Of a stretch of 64,000 bases of DNA, positions 10,980-21,542 are shown piece after piece. Source of the stretch: Posidonia oceanica. Taxonomy: Eukaryota > Streptophyta > Magnoliopsida > Alismatales > Posidoniaceae. Below the pieces are notes generated by a model, which ran no database searches, had not been told where the DNA came from, and saw nothing but the letters and a program-made list of their open reading frames with translations. The stretch's first letter is position 1, and each line of letters opens with the position of its first letter. Made by a program: the position numbers and the translations under genes. Location of the stretch: positions 129,241,001 through 129,305,000 of the forward strand of contig JAZBRS010000029.1 of the NCBI GenBank assembly GCA_037176725.1, in the 5' to 3' direction.

Positions 10980-12560
10980 GCTATGTTTGTGCTGTACTTG
11001 GTGCTACGTTTTGAGGTATTTTGAGTTGTCTTTTAAGGATTTCGAAATGGTTTTCAAAAAGAGTTTTGAAAAGAAAATGCATGGGTTTTGCAAAGGTTTT
11101 TGAAAGAGTTTTCCAGCGTTTTCTGTGTGTGGCGGAGCGGACCAAAATACTGGAGGGGCGTGTCGACGGGATCAGGGGATGTGACGACATTCCTGGTTGG
11201 TCGGGCATGTTGCCTAGGTTGAGGTCCTGAGATCAAGAGGCTGAAATGAGTGTTCATCGGATCTTAGGGGTATGATACTCCTTGATTGTCGTTCACGAAG
11301 CCGAGGCTGAGGTCCACGGGTTGGGGGTACCGACTGTACTTGGAGGTATGACACTCTGCTTGTTCCGGGTGCCGAGGACCCAGGGTACTGACTGTACATA
11401 GTGTATCGTGGCAGCGGTCACAAGGGGTATGAGACCTCTAAGTAGCTGGACGTGATACCCTAGTTAGTACGGGTACCGAGACTGCTTGATGTGGACTGAG
11501 CCTGGGGGTGAAGAGCTCCAGGGGTTTGGAGCATTGAGTTAGGGCGCTTAGAGGGCGTACCTTGTGGTGTCCTGCTGAGAGACAGGACCTGTTGAGGCTT
11601 GTTGGTCGGGACGGTTCACTCACCCACAGGGTTGTCGACCGTAGCAGTGCAGGGACACCGTAGTAGTGCCTCGGTGGACTGCTTGTGGCTAGGTGTCTCG
11701 CTTGGGCCCGAGTGACGACAATTTGTTTGTGTGTGTGGTTGTTGTGCTTGTGGCCACGCCTATAGGGCGTAGGTCTTGCGCTAGTGAGGCGCACTGGTTT
11801 GGCTGAGCAGTGTCTCAGCGCTGGCTTTGTGTTTTGTTGTTTGGTGTGTTGTGTGTGTGTGTTCTGAATGCTATTGAGGGTATTCAGACACGATTGGTTG
11901 TCTAGTCCGGACTAGGAGTGTGATGGACCAGACTGTGTGTTTTGAGGCTTGATTTGGTTAGTTTGCTCATTTCAAGTGTGCATAAAGATTTTGAAAATAG
12001 CATGCATATGGTTTTGAAATGAAAAGAGAAAAGATGATTTCAAAGGCATGTTTTTAGTGGTTTGCTTTATGGACAATGATGTGTGCCCTGCTGTGGCATC
12101 CAGGAGAGATGTCTGTGTTTGTTTGTTTGTGGCATAGTTACACCTGTTCCCTCGACGTTGTTTGTCGGGCTGGGGTGTGTGCTGGGTGACGTATTGAGTG
12201 GTCACTCACGTGTGCTTTGTTTTTGTTTTTGGCAGGTGCAGGATAGGAGCTGGAGTTGCTAGTGCATATTGGAAAGGAGCCACACTGCCACACATCAAGG
12301 GTTCTGGGTAAGTGAGCTATTTAAATTTATTTTATTTCTGCTTTATAGTAATTGTGAGAATTTAGCTCTGTAGTTCATGAATGCTAATAAGATAAAAGAA
12401 AAATAAAATGGTAGCTAGGTTGAGAGGTAACAACATTTGGGTTGTTACATTCTACCTCGGCTCTCAAGCCCTAATCCTCCTTCCTCCGGCATCTCTCCGA
12501 CCTCCTTCTTCCCTTCTCAAACACCCTTCGCCGTCGCCTCTCCATCCTCCTCCTCAACAA

Positions 12561-13694
12561 ATGGCACCCAAGAAGAGCTTTGCCCAAAAACCCAAAAGAA
12601 AAGCTCTGTCCGTCGCTCACTCCGGCGACTCCTCCGAAGATGACCACACCTATGGAAACAAGTTTCTGCATTTCATCGGCGAGGAAGCTATGAAGGCTCA
12701 CCGGGAGCGATATGCCAACAGAGAAGTCCTCACCGGCCGGAAGGTAGATTTCAACACTTTAGGTGACATAGGCTCTCTCTTTCAAGCTCAGTCTTTAACT
12801 CCATTCCTAGCATCTATTGGCGATCTTAAGTACTATCCACACTTAGTGTCACAATTCTATGCCAACTTAGTAATTTCAGCTGACACTTATGATTCCTACC
12901 TATTAGGTAAAGATATGACCTTTGATAAAGTTCTTATAGGACAATTGCTAAAAATTCCATCCTTAGGAATAAACATCACCTTATCTGTTGAGGAACTAGG
13001 TTTAAATTATCCTGAAATAAATAAAACCATCTCTGTAAATAAAAAGAGTACCTTTATTCCCAACAAAATAAATCAATTGACTAGGACATCTAGAATAATC
13101 ACATATATTCTTGCTGCTAACATCATACAAAAGAAAGGACATTTTGATGAGTTAAGTAGCATGACTTGTAAAGCTGTATATGCAATAATGAAAAAGGTCC
13201 TTGTAAATTGGGCTCGTGTCATAGTCCACCATATGACACATATCAAAACCAAACTATTTTATGGACCCCTCCTCACATATCTATTCATTCATTTTGATGT
13301 ACCATTAAGTAATGAGCCATCTCTTCCTATTAGAACCCGTCCTATAGACTATATCTCCATACATAGGATGGAGAAAGCTCTGGAGAGAGCAAATGCTCTT
13401 AAAAGTGTCCGTCCATCTTCCTCAAGCTCTCAAGTACCACATGTTGAGAGTTCTGAAGAGGAAGAAGAGGATAATAATAAATAAGAAATAGAGAAATTGA
13501 GAAAAGAAATAGAAGAGATCAAACTCCGTCAAGAGGCAAATTTTGTGGCCAACCTTGAATGGCAAAACAAAGTTGACAACTGGCAAAATAGTGTGGATGA
13601 CTGGCAGATGAGAATTGAGAAGACAATGGAAGATCAACACTCAGAGATTCTGAGATATCTCCAAGGACATCCGCCTCCACCCTCCAGCCAATGA
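12561..13694 (+). pseudogene. Element H: SIRE/Maximus-type env-like ORF with one in-frame stop
   Basis: This ORF lies between the (missing) pol and the 3' LTR of a Ty1/copia element, the position of the so-called env-like ORF of SIRE/Maximus elements. The start is the MAPKKSF Met at 12,561. It has a basic, Ser-rich N-terminus. A central globular region (about residues 50-290) includes the stretch FYANLVISADTYDSYLLG and resembles the 'putative plant transposon protein' domain. A Ser/Glu-rich hinge follows (SSEEEEEDNNK). A TAA stop at 13,482 interrupts it, but the same frame continues to 13,694 as a heptad-like coiled coil (EIEKLRKEIEEIKL...) ending in a Pro/Ser tail. The full frame is about 377 codons. 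No transmembrane segment is evident, so an envelope role is not supported by the sequence. Confidence 0.75.
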
Positions 13695-14399
13695 TTGGAT
13701 TATTTCCTCTCTTCTACTATGTATTTCTTCTCATTTTTTGGCATGTACTTAGTCATATATTGTGACATTATCATTTCATATATGACATGGAATGTTGATG
13801 ACTTTGTGTTATGTGTTATGCTATATGAATGATCTTAGATTCTATACATATTACTCAGAAGTAAATAATATTCAACAATAATAATGTTAACTTGAAAATG
13901 AAGGAAATTAAAATATCTGATTGATATCTTGAATGGTTATAAGATTCTGAGTTCAGATTACTCATGATATCTTAAAGGAATACTTGATTGACAAATTTGA
14001 CATTCATTTTGATCAATATGAATGTATTTGTATATCTCTTTTGATGTATGAAATAACTATAGAAAATTATTCCATTTTGGAACATTTTCTTAGATTGAAT
14101 GAGGCATAAAGGCCTGATTATAAATATATTATGATTTAAACTGAAACTTTTTGTATTATGACAAAAAGGGGGAGAAAAATTAACATACATATTTTTGAAT
14201 TAAAGCCTATAGTAAGGGGGAGCATGAAAATTAAATTGAAAGCATCAATATAATCCATGCTTATCTAGGCTTATAATAAGGGGGAGCAATCATACAAACT
14301 TGAAAATTATTCAAATGTTTATTCTATCAAATTTGTTGTATGCTTACTGACAATGGGAGAAAATTTTGAATATGTTTATATATTGTTTTGTCATCATCA
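13695..14399 (+). other. Element H: AT-rich 3' untranslated region with extra GGGGGAG tracts
   Basis: No genes seen. The region is AT-rich and carries three extra polypurine words like the terminal PPT, at about 14,166, 14,215 and 14,280 (A/T-AAGGGGGAG). Multiple such tracts upstream of the 3' LTR are a known habit of SIRE/Maximus elements. Confidence 0.7.
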
Positions 14400-14410
14400 A
14401 AAAGGGGGAG
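14400..14410 (+). promoter_or_regulatory. Element H: terminal polypurine tract
   Basis: AAAAGGGGGAG lies two bases upstream of the 3' LTR start. It is the expected primer for plus-strand DNA synthesis. Confidence 0.8.
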
Positions 14411-14412
14411 AT

Positions 14413-15630
14413 TATTGAAAAATATCTATGATATATTTAATTTTGATGATAACAAATGAAACTAATGATATTACTTGAGGAAATACTCTTCAGTTGATTT
14501 TAAAATAGATGGAATATCTGAGGAAAGTCAATCCTTGAAGAATACCAAGTAAAGCATGGAATGCAAAAGAGAATTCTACATCAGAGACTACATGAAGACA
14601 AGAAGAAAGATCAAGATAATATTAATCATGTTGTAATAATTTTATACAAATTTTTCTTCATTATTGTACTCTATGAAAGGATGTAAAAGATCTCCCAAGA
14701 CATCCCAAAAATTCCATACCTAAACCTGAGAAAAACACTTAGAAAATCTCAAAGGTTTAGAAGTTAGGTCAGAAATGGAAAACCGATTCTCACTGGTATA
14801 CTGTTATCCAGGGATACAGGGCTACAGTGAAGTATTCATTTAAATATGACCATTGAGCCAAAACGGAATATCGATCTATATCGGAATACCGAAGTCTGGA
14901 AAGTGTCTAAACCACCAAATACCATCAGTACACCGCTAGTGTGATCTACAGCTAAGATTAATATCGGAACACTGTTTCAAATTGGAAACCGATTTAGTCG
15001 AACGTTGGAGATTTTCGGTCGACCAATTGATTTCGGTATACCATTTATACTAGTCATTTATGAACGTTGAGCTATCTGTTTGACACAGCTATGGGTCTTG
15101 CTATACCTATAAATAGGACCCCCAAGGACTCCCTAAGACACACCTACACTCATACTATCTTGTACTACCCATTTGCTAAGCTCAAAGATCCTATTTAGTG
15201 AGAATACTCCCCAAGTTAGCCAAAAAGAGATTCCCAATGATAATTCTGTTGAGAGATCAAAAGAGAAACTACTTGTAAGACTGTTGTAATCAAAGAGGAT
15301 ACTTCTCTAGCTGTGAGAAGGACTCTGCGGATTTTGTAGAGGAAGCTTTTATCTTCATCAAGTAAGTGTATTTACGTTGATAAGATTATGAGAACTCCAG
15401 AGGGGATCTGGGAGTTGACTAGGCAGGGTTGGCTGAACCACTATATATCGATTGTGTTATATCTCATTGTCTCTTATCTCCTTCTATGCTTGTTATAATT
15501 CAATATTCAAATTGCTTATCTTAGATCATTTATTTGAATATTGCTTATTGTGTGTTTAAAATTGTTTAAATTCCTTATAAATTTTAAATACTCTATTCAC
15601 CCCCTCTAGAGTTGCCACACGATCCTAACA
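14413..15630 (+). mobile_element. Element H: Ty1/copia 3' LTR, 1.2 kb
   Basis: The LTR starts TATTGAAAAATATC (TA where TG is expected, a G-to-A change) and ends CACACGATCCTAACA. It follows the PPT directly. The TTTTGATGATAACAAATGA block shortly after the start and the TATTCACCCCCTCTAG-like block before the end are typical of SIRE/Maximus LTRs. The 5' half of the element is absent from the window. The next bases (15,633 onward) belong to the Tat-like element E. Confidence 0.85.
15108..15115 (+). promoter_or_regulatory. Element H LTR: TATA box
   Basis: TATAAATA occurs inside CCTATAAATAGGACC, about 695 bp into the LTR, followed by GC-poor sequence with plausible start sites. It is the best TATA match in this LTR. 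It was located by eye only. Confidence 0.6.
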
Positions 15631-15632
15631 AG

Positions 15633-16106
15633 TTTGAGAAGGGCAGTCCTAGTCTCTTGTTCTATGGCTTTGGCGTGGGATGAGTTGTCAGTCTGCCCCC
15701 CTGACCGGGGTCACGTCGGTGTTAGTAGAGGGTGCAACCCATGCTTTAGCAGGGTTGAGGCTCCTAACGCACCACCCGCTCACTGCTTGAGCTTTGGCCA
15801 GGATTTAGACGGGGACCTACTTTCTACCCTGAGTCTTAAACCCATACACCCATGAGCAAGTCTGAGTAGACAGCCTACTCAGAACACATTGATGGTGAGA
15901 GAGTGCAAGTTAGGACATTCATATGCATGTGTGCCACTCATGCCACAATTATTATCCATACAACCATCTAACGGCCTTCGTTTATACCTGCAGGTATCGA
16001 GTCACGCCCGATTGGGCGTCCTCGGGTCGCATTTGCTACAAATCCTTGCTTACAGTTTTTGACTGTCCCATTCACTTATTGTTTGTCTGGATTTTTCTCC
16101 ATCACC
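15633..16106 (+). other. Element E: truncated leader
   Basis: The sequence from TGAGAAGG onward matches the leader of element B from about 30,578 (shared GTCTCTTG, CCGGGGTCACGTCGGTG-type and TGGCCAGGAT words). The upstream leader, PBS and 5' LTR are missing. The junction with copia element H is at 15,630-15,633. Confidence 0.75.
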
Positions 16107-17904
16107 ATGGGGGATCCATCCTTTCACCCTTTACCTTCAGCATATTCCAGGGATGTCAGTCAGTCTCCCTCATCTCGTTTACCCGACATCCATCCCTTCT
16201 TCCAGGCTCCTTCACCTGGATCGCTGCCAAGCCCAGCTGCCTTTGTCTCCTCTCTACCTGTGGCACCTCATGCCGAGGCATAGGGTCAACCTTCACTTTC
16301 ATTCGATGCCGATGGATAGAGCTATCAGGTGTCTCTTCCATCCAAAAGTCAGCCTCCTTGTCTTTCAACCCTACCTCTTGCGCCTGCATCTGTGGTCTCT
16401 CTGCATGGCCAGTCTGCTCCTTTGCCTCAGGGATCGTCTATGGTATCTCATACCAGGATATCACCTCCCTTGCACGTTTTAGCATCACATCCGTCGTTCG
16501 TTGTGTCCTCTTCACCTTTATGTCTGACTTCCGGTCCTCCTGCTAGGTCGCTTACCTTTCCCCTCTCGGGCTCTCCTATCGTGCCACCTTTAGTAGCCCA
16601 ACCTAACCCAGTTGTACCTGCCATAGAGTCTTCTATGTCCTCTATGACCATTGGGTCCACCACCCTTGCCACTCTAGCCCAGTAGGTCCATTCCTTCTCT
16701 CGACTGGCTCAAGAAATGCAGGCCTTAGCTCAAGCCATGTAGAGCCAGCTATCTATTCTTGCACCCCCATCACCTGCACTTTTCGCACCCGCACTTTCCA
16801 CACCTATCACAGTCATGCCCCTTAGTTGTCCTACGCCCTCCATGTTTCCTACTCCTCAGGAGCCACAATAGGAGAAGAAGCATGCTCGGCGCCAGCCTTT
16901 CGACTTTACTCCCTTGGGTGAGTCACTCAGTTCTTTCTTCCCTAAGGTCGCCCATCTGTTGACACTTCCTGAGGCTCGCCCACCACCAGACCCTCTTCCA
17001 CAGTGGTTTAGGCGGAACCTGTTCTACAAGTTCCATTGGAACACTAGACATTCGACAGAAAAGTGCTTCACCTTGCAGAACGCGGTTCAGGATCTCGTCG
17101 ATGCCGGAACAATCGAGATCCCTATTCTTGCATTGCCTCCCCTTCTTGCTTCCACCAGACCGTCTGGCTTTGTGGATGTCCTGGCCCAGAAAGCGCAATG
17201 AAGGCCTCAGGTCGAGCTCTGTGCTGAGCCTGCACTTTTTGTCTCTCCTCTCGAGCCCTCTCTTGATGCCTCCCCCGATGAGCTAGTGCATCACGTCGCA
17301 CTAGCGCAGTAGGGACCGCAGCCAAAGGAAAAACAATCTCGCTGCACCGAGGGTGACTACACTCCGCTAGTTGCACCATTGAGTGTCATATTTTCTAAGG
17401 TTGTGCCATTCCTGAGGCTCCCGGAAGCTCATCCACTACCAAACCCACTTTCGTGGTGGCATGATGCGAGCTCGTATTGCCATTATCATTGCGCCGCAGG
17501 GCACTCCAACGATAGTTGCCACACCCTCTGGGGCATCATTCAGGATTGGATTGACAACGAGGTCAACAACATCAGGGTGTGGGAGGTAGATTCGGTGCCT
17601 CTATCAACGCTGACGCACCCTAGCCTGCTCGGCAACCCCTCACCTGGGCCTACAAGCTCTGAGGATGCCGAGACCTCGGGAGTCAATCTCATCACTCCCG
17701 ATCCTATCTCTCCCCCGATGGATCCTTCTGATCACATCGGTCCGATTCCATCCCCCTTTGTTGTCCCATATCTTGAGTCTCTCGTCTCTTTGGTTCAGTC
17801 AGAACAGCCTTGCAAGGATGAGAGAGCATACAACCAGAGACGTTAGGGCAACGTCGATGGTGCGGGAGCTGTTCTAGCACCTCAGCCCGAGGTTGCTGAC
17901 AGGT
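16107..17904 (+). pseudogene. gag: Element E: Gag-derived ORF with two CHHC knuckles and no capsid core
   Basis: One frame stays open from the Met at 16,107 to about 17,904 without frameshifts. It is broken only by TAG codons (16,281, 16,317, 16,683, 16,740, 16,869, about 17,310 and 17,844) and one TGA (17,199). The N-terminal half is Pro/Ser-rich, like gag of B. The capsid-type core seen in A and B (FPEAVLP...LTGPALK) is absent. The C-terminal module of B (PKVASLLRFPEVRPPPNPL..., then a C-X2-H-X4-H-X4-C knuckle) is present twice: at about 16,905-17,110, where the first Cys is Lys, and at about 17,379-17,560 (CHYH...GHSNDSC). The frame ends at a TAA that is itself part of a GTAAGT splice-donor consensus. 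I infer a specialised, trans-mobilised Gag derivative. Confidence 0.75.
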
Positions 17905-17908
17905 AAGT
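17901..17908 (+). promoter_or_regulatory. Element E: perfect 5' splice-site consensus at the ORF end
   Basis: AG|GTAAGT, preceded by AC, sits exactly where the Gag-derived frame ends. Ogre elements are known to splice an intron within gag-pol. Here no pol remains downstream, so splicing of E is only a possibility. Confidence 0.4.
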
Positions 17909-19830
17909 CTCTCTTACCTTTCCCTTTTCTTGCATTAGCTTTTGTTTTTTGATTTTTCGTTGTTTCCGCGTTTTCTTGCCTTACAGAAAAAAACCATAAA
18001 AAATATAAAATCATCGAAACACCAAAAATATGCTCTTTCATTTCCTGCATGTGCATTTCACTTTTCTGCATCATGGAAAAATACAAAACACCCAAAAAAA
18101 TCATATGCAAAAACAACAAAAACATGTCTTTCCCTTTCCGCTGTTTTCAATTTTATGTTTTCCTAAACAGCAAAAACATAAAAAATACAAAACCTACAAA
18201 ACTAAAAATATATGCTTGTTTCCTTAAAATGAAAAAAAACCCATAAAAATTTATATAATTCAAAAACCGACTTTGGACAAACAGCAATGCCAAGAGAATG
18301 TCAAGCATCAACCATCTTAGGTGGTACTCACCCGAGCAATGCCATCTCATTGCATGTGGCCACAGTGTGAGACCTAGAATCCCACTAAGCGTGAAACTCC
18401 AGAAGCGAGATCAATCCAACCAAGAGAGTCCACCAGACACGGAGAGGACTGAAGCCAAGTAGAGCATAGCCAGAGGCTGTATCCACACCAAGCAGAGGCT
18501 GAAGGTGTACGCTGAACAGCCAAACTCTTAACACCTCATCGGGACTACTACCGCAAGAGGGCAAAGAAAATGCATATCCGAAAGAATTGAGATCATGTGA
18601 ACCAAAAAGAAATGACAAGATATGCATGCTGGACATAAAAGAAAAATGAAGAAAGAAGTTGAAGAAAGAAGGCACCCATGAGAGGAGTGACTCGGATGAG
18701 CATTGAAGCCACCTCAACCTCAAACTGCAAGCACAGCCATTGCCAACTGCAAGAGAAGCACCATCAAGAGGGCCTGGCCCCACCCTTCGAGCGAAGCAGC
18801 ACGCTCCAATCCCTCACGCAAGCTACAACTCTACCTCCCTGGCAGGTCAGATGCAACTCCAGTCACTCATGAGGGGAAAAGAAATATCAATCCAAGAGCA
18901 TCAAAAGCGGTAGTCGGTCCCCGAGGAGTTAAGAAGGAGGCTATGAAGCTACATTTGACACTTCTGCTACCCACATACAGCTGAAGGCTATACTCTGCAA
19001 AGCCGAGGCCTTATCCTGAACCAAGAGTGAGAATGAGAGCCACCAACCACAACTTTACATGGCATTGCTTGAGGATAAAAAATCTCATAAATCAGGAAAT
19101 GCAAGTGCATCCTCTCGCCAAGCGGCTGCTTTGAGTTCGAAGCCACCAAAAACATAATAATTGCATAACAATATATCTTCCCCTTCTCCCAGTTTTTGAA
19201 AATCGGAGTCAATAATGAGCACTTTTTCCAAGCCCTCGCTTAGAGGCTCCGCGCTTTTCAAGTTTTGGCCGCTCACCGCGTTGGGTGGTCCGTGATGACC
19301 GACATGTTCATCGCTTGCCACTTCATGGTGCAACATCGCATGCCCGCTCTGAGACCATTGCACGCCCACCACGATGGGTCCCCACTTTCTCTTTTGCATC
19401 TATCTGCCTACATTCCCCCACCAGCATTGCACTCCTGCACAGTGGGGCCTCACATTTTCTTTGCATTCCCCGTAGCTCCCTTGCATTACTCGCATTTTCC
19501 TTGCACTCCTTGCATTCGTCCTTGCATTCATCCTCCTTGTGTGTGGGCTGGCAACCCTAACTCCTCGGTTGGCAAGCACGTCAGTCTTGTCTCCATTCTC
19601 CGCATCTCAATGCCAGGGGCACTTCGGCTGTCCCTTGGTACCTTCCTCCTGATACTAGGGGCATCTTTTCGCTGCCCTCTAGTATCATATCCCCATCTGC
19701 ATCCGGGCAAACATCCCTAACTGTCACGGGACCGTCTACAAACCTTTGCCATACCTCCAGGTTTGGTATTCCCGTTATCTCCTTGTGGTCAGTAAGTCCG
19801 AACCTTACCAGTTCATCCCCTTTTGAGTGA
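17905..19830 (+). other. Element E: 3' noncoding region, pol absent
   Basis: There is no credible gene in these 1.9 kb. Bases 17,920-18,250 are A-rich with repeated CATAAAAAATACAAAAC-type words. From 18,260 the sequence is balanced but shows no pol, integrase or DUF7745 similarity. Bases 19,540-19,700 match element B 43,075-43,225 (GCTGGCAACCCTAACT, then a GATACTAGGGGCATCTTTT-type block). So E goes from gag straight to the 3' region, without the roughly 9 kb present in B. Confidence 0.7.
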
Positions 19831-21460
19831 CTTTGCTCCAAGTAGACGAAGTCCCGCTTGCTTGTTTCCTCGCTCCGGGCGGACGAGGACAAGTTTGCTT
19901 CTTTGCACGACTTCGCTCCGAGCGGAAGAAGTTCCTCTTTCTAGCTTCCTCAATCCGGGCAGACGAGGACAAGTTTGCTTCTTTGCGACTTCGCTATGGG
20001 CAGACAAAGTCCCACTTGCTTGTTTCCTTGCTCCGGGCAGAAGAAGTCCCTCTTTCTAGCTTCCTCACTCCGGGCAGACGAGGACAAGTTTGCTTCTTTG
20101 CAACTTCGCTCTGGGCAGACGAAGTCCCACTTGCTTATTTCCATGCTCCGGGCAAACGAGGACAAGTTTGCTTCTTTCACGCGACGTCGCTCAGGGTGGA
20201 CGAAGTCCCGCTTGCTTGCTTCTTCGCTCCAGTGGACGAGGACAAGTTTGCTTCTTTTGCGCGACTTCGCTCTGGGCAAATGAAGTCCCGCTTGCTTGCA
20301 TCCTTGCTCCAAGTGGACGAGGACAAGTTTGCTTCTTTGCGACATCGCTCCGGGTAGACGAAATTCCGCTTGATTGTTTCCTCGCTCTGGGCAAACGAGG
20401 ACAAGTTTTCTTCTATGCGCGACTACGCTCCAGGCAGACGAAGTCTAGCTTGCTTGCATCCTCGCTTCGGGCGGACAAGGACAAGTTTGCTTCTTTGCGA
20501 TTTCACTCCGAGCGAACGAATTCCCGCTTGCTTGTTTCCTCGCTCCGGGTGGACAAGGACAAGTTTGCTTGTTTGTAACTTCACTATGGGTAGACGAAGT
20601 CCCGCTTGCTTGCTTCCTTACTCCAGGTGGACGAGGACAAGTTTGCTTCTTTGCGACTTTGCTCTGGGTGGACAAAGTCCCGCATGCTTGTTTCCTCGCT
20701 CTGGGCGAACGAGGACAAGTTTGCTTCTTTGCGCGACTTCGCTCCGGGCTGACGAAGTCCTGCTTGCTTGCTTCCTCGCTCCAGGTGGACGAGGACAAGT
20801 TTGCTTTTTTCGCACGACTTCGCTCTGAGCGGACGAAGTCCCGCTTGCTTGCTTCCATGCTCCGAGCGGACGAGGATAAGTTTCCTTCTTTGTGTGACTT
20901 CGCTCCGGGAGGACGAAGTCCCGCTTGCTTGCTACCTCACTCCGGGCAGACGAGGACAAGTTTGCTTCTTTGCACGACTTCACTTCGGGTCGACAAAGTC
21001 TCGCTTGCTTGCTTCCTCGCTCCAGGTGGGTGAGGACACGTTTGCTTCTTTGCGACTTCGCTTCGGGCGGACGAAGTCCCACTTGCTAGCATCCTCGCTC
21101 CGAGCGGACAAGGACAAGTTTGCTTCTTTGCGACTTCGCTCCAGGCGGACGAAGTCCTGCTAGCTTGTTTCCTTGCTCTGGGTGGACAAGGACAAGTTTG
21201 CTTCTTTGCGCGACTTCGTTCTGGGCAGACGAAGTGCCACTTGCTTGCTTCCTGGCTCCGAGCGGACGATGACAAGTTTGCTTCTTTCACACGACTTCAC
21301 TCCGGGCGGACGAAGTCTCACTTGCTTGCTTCCTCGCTCCCGGCAGACGAGGACAAGTTTGCTTCTTTGCGCGACTTCGCTCTGGGCAAACGAAGTCCCA
21401 CTTGCTTGCTTCCACGCTTCAGGTGGACGAGGACAAGTTTGCTTCTTTCACACTGTAACC
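19831..21460 (+). repeat. Element E: 78-80 bp hairpin minisatellite, about 20 copies
   Basis: The period is 78-80 bp (unit starts at 19,831, 19,911, 19,989 and so on). Each unit holds two quasi-palindromes, one of form CTTCG...CGAAG and one of form CCTCG...CGAGG, each around a CTCCGGGCGGA-like middle. They are joined by TTGCTTGCTTC and GACAAGTTTGCTTCTTTGCG spacers. ORFs reading through all frames are artefacts of a repeat without frequent stops. The related array of element B is at 43,250-44,600. Confidence 0.9.
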
Positions 21461-21542
21461 ATGTGACCGAACGGCTCGATCGGCGTATCGCGGGTCACAG
21501 CTAAAAGATGTATGAAAAATGGGCGAAAAACCAGTGGGAAAG
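21461..21542. other. Unassigned 80 bp between the E array and LTR D
   Basis: Non-repetitive sequence ending in GAAAG, the candidate target flank of element D. It has no match elsewhere in the window that I could see. Confidence 0.4.

Larger units (their letters stand above)
9454..12449 (+). mobile_element. Solo LTR C1 (Tekay/Del-like), TSD TTCTA
   Basis: The LTR begins TGTAACATCTAGG and ends GGGTTGTTACA. It is flanked by a perfect 5-bp duplication TTCTA (9,449-9,453 and 12,450-12,454). At 2,996 bp it closely matches C2 (56,460-63,754 on the minus strand) once C2's nested insertions are removed. It contains a (CTT)n run (about 9,735-9,790), a (GA)n run (about 9,812-9,832), a 21-nt perfect hairpin (10,959-10,979) and repeated GGTATGATAC-like words near 11,266-11,470. 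No internal region is present, so it arose by LTR-LTR recombination. The TGTAAC...GTTACA ends and shared words with element G suggest a Tekay/Del-like gypsy lineage. Confidence 0.92.

Noticed and set aside
19820..21500. Many overlapping long ORFs on both strands
   Set aside because: They are produced by a 79-bp repeat lacking frequent stops; no protein domain is seen and all frames show the same periodicity.
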